A stretch of DNA of 64,000 bases from Sabellastarte sp. h YS-2021 (taxonomy: Eukaryota; Annelida; Polychaeta; Sabellida; Sabellidae): NCBI GenBank assembly GCA_964017235.1, contig OZ024933.1, positions 62,788,255 to 62,852,254 on the forward strand. Direction: 5' to 3'. The translations under genes were made by a program, and so were the position numbers. Of the stretch, positions 10,291-20,917 are shown piece after piece. Within the stretch, counting starts at the first letter, position 1; each line of letters starts with the position of its first letter. The notes beneath the pieces were generated by a model. It was not told where the DNA came from. It was given only the letters and a program-made list of their open reading frames with translations, and did no database searches.

Positions 10291-10394
10291 CTTTGAACTC
10301 TGCAAATTTTGCCGGTGCCGGTCATGTGACTTCACACATCTCAACACAACTACCGGCAAGCAAATCCCCAAGCGTGACTGGTTCAGCTGACAAG

Positions 10395-11050
10395 AAGTGA
10401 TGAGTTTTACCGGTACCAGTTCTGGTCAGACTACCGGTGTGGAGCACTAGTGATGAGTTTTACCGGTTCCAGTCTGTACAGACTACCGGTGGGTCATGTT
10501 CCTGTGAAGCTGTCAAGAAACCCCCCTTCAGTGGTTCCAGTGATCAGCCCTGTGTTGATACTGGAACCTTCACCAGAGGCCTTTCCACTGGTGGGACTGT
10601 TGGGGGTACCGGTTCCGGTCTGTACAGACTACCGGTGGGTCATGTTCCTGTGAAGCTGTCAAGAAACCCCCCCTTCAGTGGTTCCAGTGATCAGCCCTGT
10701 GTTGATACTGGAACCTTCACCAGAGGCCTTTCCACTGGTGGGACTGTTGGGGGTACCGGTTCCGGTCTGTACAGACTACCGGTGGGTGCTGTTCCTGTGA
10801 AGAAACCCCTTCAGTGGTTGCCAGTGATCACCCCTTTTTGATCCTGGAACCTCCACCAGAGGCCTCCCCACTGGTGGGACTGTTGGGGTACCGGTTCCAG
10901 TCATGTTCCTGTGAAGCTGTCAAGGAACCCCCCTTCAGTGGTTACCAGTGATCAGCCCTGTTTTGATACTGGAACCTCCACCAGAGGCCTTTCCACTGGT
11001 GTGACTGTTGGGGGTACCGGTTCCAGTCTTGTTCAGACCACCGGTGCGGC
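10395..11050 (+). repeat. ~146-bp tandem array inside the DIRS element
   Basis: CTGTACAGACTACCGGTGGG recurs at 10474, 10620 and 10767 (spacing 146-147 bp), with further diverged units to about 11050. Each unit carries TTCAGTGGTTCCAGTGATCA, CCAGAGGCCTTTCCACTGGT and GGGGGTACCGGTTCC. Since the period is close to 49 codons the array gives apparent open frames, but these are not credible genes. From 11050 to 12003 the ACCGGT/GCCGGTT phrase continues irregularly and I see no coding segment. Confidence 0.85.
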
Positions 11051-12049
11051 TGCTCAGAGGGTTCACCTACCAGAAGTCGCGGTGACCATTGAGACCCTTA
11101 TCTTCCCTGTGCAGAATTTTGGACCGGTACCGGTCCTGTTCAGGCTACCGGTAGGGTCACCAGCCAGCCAGTGATGAGGGATACCGGCACCAGTTCTGTT
11201 CAGACTGCCGGTTGTGGTCACAGAAATCCAGCAAGGGCTACTGGTTAAACAGGATTACCGGTTACACAGAGTTGCTGGTGACATACAGCAGGGCTACTGG
11301 TTCAGAGAATTACCGGCTCCTGAGTCTTGCCGGTTCCGGAGTCTTGCCGGTTACAGAGGAATCTGTACCCATCCTTAAGGGCAAGAAACCAGCTCCAAAT
11401 CCAGTGCTGACAACAGGTTTGCCGGTTACAGAGAATTGCCGGTTCCGGAGTGTTGCTGGTTCCGGAACGGTAGTGCTGCTGGTTACAAGAAATCTGCTGT
11501 TCCCATCCTTACTGGCAAGGAACCAGCTTCAAATTCAGTGCTGAGAACAGGTTCAACAGTTAGCCTTCTCTCAGAGCCTACCGGTTTGACCGGTTACAGA
11601 GCCTGTTTGATTGCAGAGAAAAGCTGCTGAACCACCACTGTGGACAGGAAGAAGGCAACTTCATATGAGCCTATCCTTGCTAAGAAGTAGTTCACCCAGT
11701 TCTGCCAACTCCGGTGAGTTTATGCAGAACTGTGGAGCCACCAGGAACCGGTTACAGAGCATTGCCTCGCGTATAACCGTTTAAGGCCTGGTACTGGGCA
11801 GGTCTCCAGGACTGACTGACAGACCGGCAGAAGTTCCTTAAAGGCCAAAACAGCTGTTTAGGCCAACCAGTGGCAGCCTAAGGAACTGGTTACAGAGGAA
11901 TTTTTTGATCAGTCACTGGTCCCGGTGAAATGCCTGTCAAGCTACCTGACCAGTCAACCAGCCTACCCTTTCGGGTCCCAGCTGGTCAGACAGTGGCTAG
12001 AGATTGAGGGAGGGTTACACTCTCCCCTTCCGGTTCAGACCCCACTTGA

Positions 12050-13957
12050 CGAAGTCACCGACTGTAATAAGCAACTACCACAATCCAACCAAACAGTCCT
12101 TCCTTTTAGAGGCACTGTATCAGCTGATAAACAAGAATGCAGTCGAACCGGTGGAAAATCAAAACTCACTGGGGTTTTACAACCGGCTTTTTGGTACCCA
12201 AACCCAACAACCGGTGGAGACCTATCCTAGACCTGAGCACCTTGAACACCTTTTTGAACACAGGGACGTTCAAGATGGAAACCCCAGAGACAATAAGAAC
12301 CTCCCTCCAAGCAGGGGAGTGGGTCACATCCATAACTTTCAAAGAAGCATACTTCCACATACCAATTCACAGTCAGTCCAGGAAGTACATGCGCTTTCAC
12401 CTCCAGGGTCGGTCCTACCAGTTCAAGCCCTTCCCTTTGGCCTGTACACAGCTCCCATGGAGTTCACAGTGGTGGCCAAAGAGGTCAAACTCGTGGCTTT
12501 TCAGAAGGGTATAAGGATCCACTAGTCCCTAGACGACTGGCTGGTGAGAGCCTCTACCCACCACACCTGTCTCCAGCATACTCAAACCCTAGTCACACTT
12601 TGTCAGGAATTAGGGTGGCTGGTGAACAAGGAAAAGTCAGAGCTGGTTCCCAAACAGGTCTTCAACTTCGTAGGTTACCAGTTCGACCTGAAAGAGGGCA
12701 AGGTCAGACCAACAGAAGAACGTTGGCAGGCCTTGACACACAAGATCAGATCAATATTGTCGGATCCGCTTTGCCCAGTCCGACAATTCATGTCCCTCAT
12801 AGGTCTACTCACAGCAACAGAAAAGCAAGTCCACTTAGGGCGACTAACATGAGACCCATACAGTGGGACTTGAAAAACAACTGGAGGGTCCCAGAGTCAC
12901 TGGAAAAGGTGATCTCGGTCCCCAAATCCCTCCACCCCCGTCTAAGGTGGTGGCTGGAGGAAAGCAATGTGCTTCTAGGTCAACCATTACACCCTCTAAA
13001 ACATGCTCTGCAAATCTTTACAGACGCATCAAAAGAAGGGTGGGGCGCTCACTTAGACGAGCACACTGCAAGGGGACAGTGGTCCCTACCCGAGAGCAAG
13101 TTACACATAAACCACTTGGAGCTGAAAGCAGTATTTCTAGCTCTAAAAGAGTTTCAAACCCTAGTCTTCAACAAGACAGTGTTGGTAGCTACAGACAACA
13201 CAACAGTGGTTGCCTATATCAACAAAGAAGGGGGGATGAAATCGGGCTCTCTGTGTGCCCTACTGTGGAGAATTCTGTCCTGGTGCACCAGGCAGCAAGT
13301 AACCCTCAGGGCACGTCACATCCCCGGCCGGCTGAACGTGATAGCAGACAAGCTATCCAGGCTTGGCCAGACCATTCAAACAGTGGTCACTTCATCCATC
13401 AGTGTTCCAAGCTGTATGTTTCAAGGTGGCATCAGCCACAAGTGGACCTGTTTGCCACCAGGTTCAACAACAAACTACCACAGTTTGTATCACCGGTACC
13501 AGACCCCCAGGCTTGGGCAGTGGATGCACTCGGCCTGTCCTGGGAGGACCTGGACCCATACGCCTTCCCACCGGCAGCCATCTTGGGCAAAGTGGTGGAG
13601 AAGCTCCAGGACTACCCCTGCAACAGAATAATTCTGATTGCTCCAGGGTGGCCCAACATGCCCTGTTTTGGGGACCTGGTAGCAATGTCAAGCCAGATCC
13701 CACTGTGTCTGCCCAGCATACCCAACCTAGTGTCTCAGCCATTCAACCAGGTCCTTCACAGGAACCTGTCGAATCTGAACCTACATGCCTGGCTCCTAGA
13801 GCCTCAGCAATCAAGGAGCAAGGCTTCTCTGAGGCAGTGGCAGCACGAATTGAGGCTCCTCAAAGAAGGTCAACCAGATCTGTCTATGAGCCAAAGTGGA
13901 CCATTTTTACAAAGTGGTGCCTCAGTAATCAGGTGGACTTCAGGGCACCACCTCTGA
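12050..13957 (+). pseudogene. DIRS reverse transcriptase-RNase H, frameshifted
   Basis: Segments in all three frames follow the DIRS order: ALYQLINKNAVEPV, then FLVPKPNNRWRPILDLSTLN, TSITFKEAYFHIPIHSQS, FQKGIRIH-stop-SLDDWLV, GWLVNKEKSELV, FTDASKEGWGAHLDE, INHLELKAVFLALKEF, VATDNTTVVAYINKEGG, HIPGRLNVIADKLSRL, and the conserved tail VDLFATRFNNKLPQFVSPVP. Frame changes occur near 12185, 12435, 12845 and 13375, and a TAG stop lies at 12523-12525 just before the active-site box, which reads SLDD in place of YLDD. RNase H acidic residues are present. The protein cannot be made in one piece as read; assembly indels would be an alternative explanation for some shifts. Confidence 0.85.
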
Positions 13958-14870
13958 AAGCCATTGCTGACTTCCTCCTGCACTTATTTCAGGAGAAGAA
14001 GTTACAACCAAGCACTATTGATGGCTACAGATCCGCCATTGCTGACAAACTGGGCAATTCCACCATTAATGTCAGCAAAGATGAGAATCTCTCTCGTCTC
14101 CTGGATAGTTTCCATAGAGACAGACCTAAGGGCAGGAGGGGCATCCCCTCCTGGAACCTTTCACTGGTTTTACATCAGCTCACAAAGGCTCCCTTTGATT
14201 CCCTGAAAGAGGCCTCCTTGAAACATCTAACTTTCAAGACTGTTTTCTTGCTGGCTTTGGGTTCAGGTAAACGCAGGAGTGAGATCCATGCTTGGTTACA
14301 TAAGAACATCAGACACCAGTCGGACTGGTCAAGGGTGTTTTTGTACCCCTCACCCAGTTTCCTATCCAAGAACCAGCTGGCTAAGGAAGGTCCAGATAGT
14401 GTGGCACCAGTGGTCATCCCAGCCCTGGCACCATCTCTGGATAGGTCACTCAAGGGTGACAGGTCCCTATGTCCAGTTAGAGCCCTGCGCTACTACTTGG
14501 ACAGGACTGCAGACCTCAGGCAGAATAAGGAGTTAGTCTTTGTCTCCTTCAAGAAGGGTTTTGATAAAGACATCTCACCTGCCACCGTCTCCTCATGGAT
14601 CAACAGACTGTGGTTCTGTGCTATGAGCTCTCTGACCAGGAGGCCCTCACCTCACATCAGGTTAAAGCCCATGATGTTAGGGCCTTTGCTGCCTCTAAGG
14701 CTTTCCAATCAGGGATTTCCTTAGATCAGATCTTGTCAGCCTGCCACTGGAAATCTCACAACACCTTCACCCAATTCTATTTGAAGGATGTTGCCTGGGC
14801 TGACTCGGAGCTTTTCCACCTGGGACCTGTAGTGGCTGCCCAGCAGGTGCACCACCAGGCCCAGAAATGA
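13785..14870 (+). pseudogene. DIRS tyrosine recombinase, one frameshift
   Basis: Recombinase frame overlapping the end of the RT-RH frame. It starts near LAPRASAIKEQGFSEAVAA and has TIFTKWCLSNQVDFRAP (core-binding region), GSGKRRSEIHAW (catalytic Arg), then after a frame change near 14600 KAHDVRAFAASKAF (H-x-x-R), SACHWKSHNTF (His/Trp) and FTQFYLKDVAW (Tyr nucleophile), ending at the TGA at 14868-14870. All five catalytic positions survive; only the single shift near 14600 breaks it. The DIRS-1-like recombinase is distinct from that of the antisense element at 4789-5790. Confidence 0.85.
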
Positions 14871-15199
14871 GGGGATGTTGTATATATGTAAATATGTACA
14901 TATTGTAAAAAAAAACAAAAAAAAAAACAAAACTGTGACTTGCTTCCCTTGGGAAGTTTATTTCTTCTGGGACTGAACTCAGCCCCTCTCTATCTTTCCC
15001 TTCTCAAACCGACTCTGGAAGGAAAGAAAAAGGGGGGGGCAACGTCGGTAGACTCCCGGTTAACCGGTGAGTTAGTGGCCGACCCTGACCTGTCAGGGTT
15101 CTCTGACCCTAGGTCAAATGGGCCTGTACAATTTTGTTTTGTTATGAGTTCACAGAAGTCCCTAGCTGCTTACCCGCCTACCAAGCGGTAGTTATTCAG
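14871..15199 (+). other. DIRS 3' untranslated segment
   Basis: Non-coding. An A-rich tract (14907-14930), the phrase GGGACTGAACTCAGCCCCTCTC (14969-14990, also seen at about 35165 in the second copy) and a run of eight G at 15033-15040 lie between the recombinase stop and the internal complementary region. Confidence 0.6.
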
Positions 15200-15295
15200 C
15201 AATTGTCCATTGGATAGGATGTATTAACGCAATAAAATTGCAAATTTAATAAGTAAATTAAATTTTTATAAGTTAATACCCTATCCAATGGACAG
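15200..15295. repeat. DIRS internal complementary region
   Basis: Bases 15200-15233 are the reverse complement of the left end (TATTGCGTTAATACATCC and on, 9506-9540). Bases 15236-15294 are the reverse complement of the right end (15510-15569) with one visible mismatch. Together they form the fused end-to-end junction that templates the termini in DIRS replication. Confidence 0.9.
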
Positions 15296-15354
15296 GCAAG
15301 GCCCTCCCAACCGACCCCGCTACCAGCTTACTAGGGGTCTAAATCGTTTTAGAC

Positions 15355-15527
15355 AACGAAAAAGATGAACTGACGTCACTCTGTCTGGACAGGAAGCAAG
15401 TATGATGCGCCACCTAGCGAATGCACACTACTGACCGGTCCTGCCAGTATTATATACAGGACGTCTTTTTCTGGCGTTTGGCGGGACCGGTCGCGCCGAC
15501 CGGTAAAGCAATTGTCCATTGGATAGG
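15355..15527 (-). repeat. DIRS right inverted terminal repeat
   Basis: Exact inverted copy of 9522-9694, beginning AACGAAAAAGATGAACTGAC and ending CCATTGGATAGG. The right-end extension that follows (15528-15571, GTATTAACTTGTAAAAATTT onward) matches the second half of the internal complementary region. Confidence 0.93.
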
Positions 15528-15917
15528 GTATTAACTTGTAAAAATTTAATTTACTTATTAAATTTGCAATTCTGTTTCAGTAGTCAAATTTACAACAGAC
15601 AATTTTGACCAAGTTTCTCTTGACATTTTAATGCAATATTATTATTGTTATAAAATGCTGTCTATTTAATGAAACACTATTGTGTCAACCTTGTTTTTGC
15701 TTCATCTAATGCGAAAATTATTGTGTTGGTTCGTCAGCTTGAAGCTTTATGCTTAACTTATAATTTTTGAAGATGTTTTTATCAATTTTTAGACAAGATT
15801 TGCAACCAGATATTAGTTGTTTCGGGAAGCCAGCAACAATTTTGGAAACTCAAACTAGCTTCAACTGGCATGATGCTAACAGTAAGGATGTAGAAGTAAA
15901 ATTTTTATTTAAAACAG

Positions 15918-16037
15918 GAAGCAGAATGTGAGAAGATAAGAATGGATGCCAAATATGATGCTGACACCAAAATTGCTGATGCATCACGGCAATTCCAGAT
16001 GCAGAAGGCTAATTATGACATGGAAGTCAACGCATCA
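15918..16037 (+). CDS. FLOT2: flotillin-2 exon (start of helical flotillin region)
   Basis: Forty codons, EAECEKIRMDAKYDADTKIA then DASRQFQMQKANYDMEVNAS, phase 0 at both ends, with acceptor AAAACAG and donor GTAAGT. The charged Glu/Ala/Lys pattern is the beginning of the flotillin coiled-coil region used for oligomerisation. It joins directly to the exon ending RDAGIR at 532, giving DAGIREAEC as in other flotillins. Confidence 0.96.
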
Positions 16038-16700
16038 GTAAGTTACAGTGCAAATACTGTATGCATGGAAATCTTCACTGGAAGTTAATTTTAGCTAGTT
16101 TAACTGTTGAGCTTTTGTATGATGAAAATTTATTTCTTGTGAAATCAGTATTAATTTCTTAATTAGAAACACCCAATTAGGAATAGAGATATCCTTTTCA
16201 CTAATGTTTTAAATTTTACAGTATATTGCATATTACATTACAAAGTCATGGCAACAAAAAAGTAGTACTACAAAAGATTTTGGGACAATAGTTTTGTATC
16301 TGTGTTAAATTTTTATGGCCTTTGAATGTATGAATTTTACTGGTGATTAAAATATACCAAATATTTGTTGTTGCTAAACAATATTCAAAGAGTTGTATTG
16401 ACAAATGAATAAGGAATGTCTGGTATGTACAAGTGGTGTGAAAGGTAAAGTGGTATGTCTTTCCTTTTGTTGTTGTACAAATGACGAAATCCACAAGGTT
16501 ATTTATAAAAGTAGTTGTTACAAATGTCATTATTGTGATCACAGTTAAGTTCACCATATCAGAGACAAGCCTACCAGTTTTTGTGTAGTTTTAAAGCCCT
16601 GGAAGCCAATTTGATTTTCGTTCATGATCCCACCATACCTTTCAGCCTTATCTTCAAATAGTTGTTGTTATACCCACGAAAGGCCCCAAAATCCCTGTTC
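16038..16700 (+). other. flotillin-2 intron, no feature seen
   Basis: AT-rich intron sequence between the exon ending at 16037 and the repeat beginning at 16701. Nothing recognisable was found on either strand. Confidence 0.5.
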
Positions 16701-17570
16701 TATCCTCAGACGCAAGTCGGGGATATACTAGTTTCACCTCTGTTGCCCCCCCACCACTATATGTTTTGACTCATGAATGAATTAACTAAAAGATGCTTTC
16801 ATACAAACTTGGCACACACATGTATTTGGGTAAGGAGAGGAACCCTTTTTTAAGGTGACCTTCAACTCTAAATAATAAAGACGTTATGGCCACCTTAAGA
16901 TTAGAAATTTAACCTTTGGCCACTTAATGCCCTCTGGCTCAAAAACTGTGTGGCTCATCTTGGTCAACTTTTACCTGGGAACACATTAATATATGCTTAT
17001 TACATATGCCAAAAGTCAGAACTTTATGTTGAGGTTAAAATTGTGTTTGAGACTCATTAAGAACCTATTTAGATATTTTTTCGACATTTTTCACATATAA
17101 TGTGCTGTAACCTGGAAATGGTAAGTCTGACAAGTCTCAAACTGTATTAGATGTAACTTTTATTTGTAATCTTTGTTTCTGGAAATTTGAAGTCTACGTT
17201 TTATTTTAGGGTGACTGTAACATCTCTAAAATGCCGAGAGACCCAATTTATGGACCATTTGCCACTTTAAACCCTATAGCTGTCAAATTATTTGCCTGAT
17301 AAAGCTGAAATCTCATTAGGGAATTTATTAATATGTTTTTTTTTACATGAACCAATAATCAACGCTTTAGGTAGACATTAAACTGTGTATAAGGACCAAA
17401 AACACCCAACCAAGTGACCCTTTTTGACATTTTTCACATATTTTGCCCTGTAACTTGGAAATGGTAATAAGTCTGACAAGTCCCAAACTGTATTAGATAT
17501 AAGTGCTGTATGTAATCATTGTCTGTGGAAAATTTGAAGTCTGTAGCTTTAATTTTAAAGTCACCACTAG
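16701..17570. repeat. second copy of the hairpin-headed satellite, two units
   Basis: Starts with the hairpin TATCCTCAGACGCAAGTCGG and continues with the same phrases as 1165-3140 (AAGGTGACCTT, GGCCACTTAATGCCCT, GTAACCTGGAAATGGTAAGT at ~17108, GTAACTTGGAAATGGTAATA at ~17450). The unit spacing is about 345 bp. Same orientation as the copy at 1.1-3.1 kb, but with fewer tandem units. Confidence 0.8.
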
Positions 17571-17758
17571 TATATTACAGGTATACAAGCCTTACAAAAG
17601 TTTTGTGTTACTATTTTAGAAAGTACTGAAAAAAAAAATGAAAAATGGTTTTTAATTATTGTGAATCACACAAAATGGGTGCTGCAAAAAAATACCCAAT
17701 GAATGCCTGTGGCATGAGAGATGGCCTATTTGAGGACATGTTGGCATTGAGTAGGCGC

Positions 17759-18072
17759 TAGTGCTGTAACGAGTTGACCGAAACTCGAGTCATAACTCGG
17801 TGGGCGATATTTGGGATGACATCGATTTACGCAATTGAAACTCGAGTTTTTAAGAAATTAATTATGATATACTAATCTTGTTATAAAACCAGCACTTTTA
17901 CAAGGCGGATCCCTTAATGACTATATTTGGACATATGTACCATTTTTTGCAAGGAAATATATTTGGACATTGTTATTTTATTAAATTTTATATTTGTTTC
18001 GTTTACCCGAGTTCAACTCGCATCTAACAGACAAGCGTCGATCCACAGAAATCGCTGATGATAACGGCTCTA
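17759..18072. mobile_element. hAT-like MITE with 8-bp target duplication
   Basis: A 314-bp non-coding element. Left end TAGTGCTGTAACGAG; right end, read as reverse complement, TAGAGCCGTTATCATC. It is flanked by GTAGGCGC (17751-17758) and GTAGGTGC (18073-18080), an 8-bp target duplication with one mismatch, the length typical of hAT transposons. It is related by its ends to the better-preserved element at 22779-23224. It lies 49 bases before a flotillin-2 exon. Confidence 0.75.
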
Positions 18073-18121
18073 GTAGGTGCTGTCTAGTTTCAATAATAGT
18101 CTCAGATCTTATGTTTTTCAG

Positions 18122-18336
18122 AAAGCTGAGGCTGAGCTTGCATATGAACTGCAAGTGGCCAAGGTGAAACAAAAGATTCGTAGTGAGGAGATAGAAATTG
18201 AAGTGGTGGAGAGACGAAAGCAGATTGAGGTGGAGGAGAAAGAAATTATGCGCAAAGACAAAGAGCTGGTAGCCACAGTGAAACGCCCTGCCGAGGCAGA
18301 AGCCTACAAAGTGGAAACAGTGGCTGAGGGACAGAG
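18122..18336 (+). CDS. FLOT2: flotillin-2 exon (central coiled coil)
   Basis: 215 bases: 71 codons plus two bases. It reads KAEAELAYELQVAKVKQKIR, SEEIEIEVVERRKQIEVEEK, EIMRKDKELVATVKRPAEAE, AYKVETVAEGQ and the first two bases of an Arg codon. ELVATVKRPAEAEAYK is the conserved flotillin-2 signature (TVRRPAEAEA in vertebrates). Acceptor TTTTTCAG, donor GTGAGT. The region is almost entirely charged heptads. Confidence 0.97.
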
Positions 18337-19121
18337 GTGAGTGACAGAGTCACATGAAAATGGAAAAATATCCTCCCGGGAGTTTCAGTTTTCCTGAAAA
18401 CCCAGCATAGTAGTATAACTGGCAGTCAACTAAGTATTTAGTATTTATAGATATTCTGTTGATTTTTCCCAATAGCCTTTGAAGGCTATTTGGTATTGTT
18501 TTCACCAGTGGTGTCTGGCTGGTCAGTCAAGTGGCTGGGCAGAGGGAAAAATCTTGTCTGAGCATTATCTCGGAACCATAAATTGTAGAAAGCTGAAATT
18601 TGCTAGGGACATTAGATGGAGGGTGTAGGTGTGCAACATCTTTGCATAACCTTGATTATACATTGCCATGGTGACCTTGAACTTTAAAATCTTGCCCAGG
18701 TGATATCTCAGAGGTGTAGGAAGTTGATACTTGGTAGAGGTATTACTTGGGGGTGTAGGTGTGTAATGAAAGATTTAGAGTTGGGTTCAGGCAACTCTGC
18801 TGATGTTTTTATCATTGGAAGGTAATAGGACACAACATGCAGGGAGTCAAGAAAACTTGTCAGATTTACAACCTGGCCTTCCCTTTTGGGTCACACTGGG
18901 GTCATAAAATTGTTTATGTTCTAAAGTGTAGCATTTAACAATAACTTACAAATGTGTATATGTGGTGATTATTTCTGTATGAGCATATTTTTGACAGCAT
19001 ACAGTTCTTCTTTTTTCCCCCCATTTCTTTAAACTTGAGCATATTTTAATTTTTCAACATATTGGGACGCTATGTTTTTGTTTTTAAAAGCCTTAACCTA
19101 GCTTGGTCGGTATTCTTACAG
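18337..19121 (+). other. flotillin-2 intron, no feature seen
   Basis: Phase-2 intron with a pyrimidine tract around 19010-19025. It contains two related phrases, 'GGAACCATAAATTGTAGAAAGC' and 'CTCAGAGGTGTAGGAAGTTG', each followed by a 'GGTGTAGGTGTG' phrase (18618, 18752): a weak ~135-bp repeat. No gene or clear mobile element. Confidence 0.5.
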
Positions 19122-19305
19122 GACAGTGACAGTGAAGGCTGCTCAGGCTGATGCTGAGAAGATCAAGCTGATGGGAGGTGCAGAGGCTACATCTATAGAG
19201 GCTGTGGGGAAAGCTGAGGCCGAGATGATGCGACTCAAAGCCAACGCATACAAACAGTATGGAGATGCTGCCGTACTCAGTCTTGTACTGGAAACCCTGC
19301 CAAAG
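19122..19305 (+). CDS. FLOT2: flotillin-2 exon (EA-repeat region)
   Basis: 184 bases: one base completing Arg, then 61 codons ending at AAG. It reads TVTVKAAQADAEKIKLMGGA, EATSIEAVGKAEAEMMRLKA and NAYKQYGDAAVLSLVLETLPK, containing the Glu-Ala repeats that define flotillins and the conserved AYxxYGDAA and LVLExLP motifs. Acceptor TCTTACAG, donor GTGAGG. There are no disruptions. Confidence 0.97.
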
Positions 19306-19513
19306 GTGAGGAAAGAGGACAAATACAAATTAAATAAAATTGTATAATTCAAATATTCCAAAAGCTGTAATTTTGTGAATTACAGTTGATGATAGAGTTT
19401 TAGTATCTATATTGCAATCCAAGAAAATATATGGATTGATATTGACATGGTAATGTATGATTTCTTCCCTAGATTAGATTGATCAATATTTTTCTCTTTC
19501 ACTCTCTTCCTAG

Positions 19514-19657
19514 GTGGCAGCCGAGGTGTCTGCTCCCCTGTCCAAGACCGATGAGATTGTGTTGCTAGGTGACGACAGAACATCATCTGAAGTGACACGT
19601 CTTTTGGCAAACATGCCCCCGGCAGTGCAGGCTTTAACCGGGGTAGATCTGTCCAAG
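19514..19657 (+). CDS. FLOT2: flotillin-2 exon (C-terminal domain)
   Basis: Forty-eight codons, phase 0 at both ends: VAAEVSAPLSKTDEIVLLGD, DRTSSEVTRLLANMPPAVQ and ALTGVDLSK. APLxKxDEIVxL and the final LTGVDLSK are the flotillin-2 C-terminal hallmarks. Acceptor TCTTCCTAG, donor GTAATT. Confidence 0.97.
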
Positions 19658-20610
19658 GTAATTACTGTGTATATGGTCATTTGGGATTTTCATATTTTCT
19701 GAACATGCAGGGACATTATTAGGGCTTACGTGGTCATGTTGTATTTTTACTGATTTAAGCTATGCAGTCAGAATTTAGTATAGTTTAAAATGTGAGAGAA
19801 AGTATTTTTGTATGAAGATAACATATGGATAACCAGTGATATAGCCCATAGCAACAGGAAAAATGATAAATCCGAACATTGACGGTTGACAAATTTTCAG
19901 CAGTAAGATATAAAATATTGTGTTAAAACATTAAATACCATTTGTGTATACAATGTTTTATGAAGATGTTGACTTATCATCCGACTAACTTTAAGCTTCT
20001 CTTGTGTATTGTGACTCCTGAACAAATTCATTTTGCAACATAACATTTATTTAAACAAATCTGAAATTCATTGGATTTTTCTCTTCAAAAACTGATCTCT
20101 GTAACAGTAAAACAATCACTACACCAAAAATCAGACAAATACCATGTCTTAAAGATGTTTTTAAACAACAGTGAGCTTACTGCAAGAGAAATTCTTTGGC
20201 TAGATCTATAACTTAAAGAAAAATACTTGATTGCAGATACTCGACAGACTGATACTTTTGGTTAAACAGGAAATCTACTTGTCAATAAATAACAAAGAAT
20301 CCAATTTTAGTTATTGTATTTTACTAAAGGCCATATAATAGGATAGAAACTGTGAACTTATATTGACATTCCTAGAATGAAACCTGACTTTGTGATCAGT
20401 ATCTGTTAACATATATTAAAAGTTTGTTGATAAAAAATTTTCAATGACACTAGAGCCTAGTAGGTTGAACCTACCTAAGTTTAACTATCTGAGAAGTATG
20501 CCTTTATTTTTTGCATTTGTCTATCATGTCATTGTTACTGTTCCTTTAGTGTTAAATATTTTAAAAAATATGTCCTTGAGTTTACATATGTGCTTCTGTG
20601 TAATTTTTAG

Positions 20611-20646
20611 GTCATTGGTAAAATTCCTGGTGCAGAGAGGAAATAG
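20611..20646 (+). CDS. FLOT2: flotillin-2 terminal exon
   Basis: Very short last coding exon: VIGKIPGAERK then TAG (20644-20646), after acceptor TAATTTTTAG. Continuing the phase-0 frame gives DLSKVIGKIPGAERK, similar to invertebrate flotillin-2 ends that finish in a KIPGA-like tail rather than the vertebrate KATGVQV. Confidence 0.9.
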   Translation, partial: VIGKIPGAERK

Positions 20647-20917
20647 TGTGGTAGCCGACTCCTGAAAGAAACAATCACCCAAGTTTCCTATTCTAACACA
20701 TAAAGATTTTAGTTATTTAGATAGTACACTCCATATTTAACTGTTATACATCAATGTTAACCCACATGCCTGTTTTATTTTTAAATGTTAATGTATAAGA
20801 GATGATTTGGTGTAAAAAGGACTACAGATTACTGTGTATAATCTGAACCCAATGTTCTAGATTGAGGTCAGCCATTGAGCAGCGTCAACCTTTTGGACAG
20901 AGTGAGCGAAATGAAGA

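Larger units (their letters stand above)
9506..15571 (+). mobile_element. DIRS-type retrotransposon with complete terminal architecture
   Basis: A 6.07-kb element with inverted terminal repeats (9522-9694 and 15355-15527) identical over 173 bp, short unique end extensions (9506-9521, 15528-15571), and an internal complementary region at 15200-15295 that equals the junction of the two ends. This is the diagnostic DIRS layout, which allows circularisation of cDNA during replication. Inside are a truncated gag, a tandem array rich in ACCGGT, a reverse transcriptase/RNase H and a tyrosine recombinase, all with frameshifts or stops. No target-site duplication flanks it (CAACAGCACAT and CTGTTTCAGT), as expected for recombinase-based insertion. 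It sits in sense orientation within the flotillin-2 intron. Confidence 0.92.
533..15917 (+). other. 15.4-kb flotillin-2 intron filled with retrotransposons
   Basis: Intron between the RDAGIR exon and the EAECEKIRMD exon, with donor GTAAGT at 533 and acceptor AAAACAG ending at 15917. It is phase 0. It contains a SINE-like repeat, a ~350-bp tandem satellite, a G-rich tract, a 140-bp direct duplication, a minus-strand tyrosine-recombinase retroelement and a plus-strand DIRS element. The other visible flotillin introns are 0.2-2.1 kb, so most of its length is insertional. Stretches 4166-4788 and 9220-9505 hold no gene; they flank the antisense retroelement and probably contain its untranslated ends. 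Two copies of AAGGTGACCCTAA lie near 4623 and 4674. Confidence 0.9.

Noticed and set aside
10437-11630. Several overlapping open frames with repeated VPVKLSRNPP/GLSTGGTVGG text
   Set aside because: Products of the 146-bp tandem array in several frames; no gag motif, and the DIRS gag frame is already stopped upstream.
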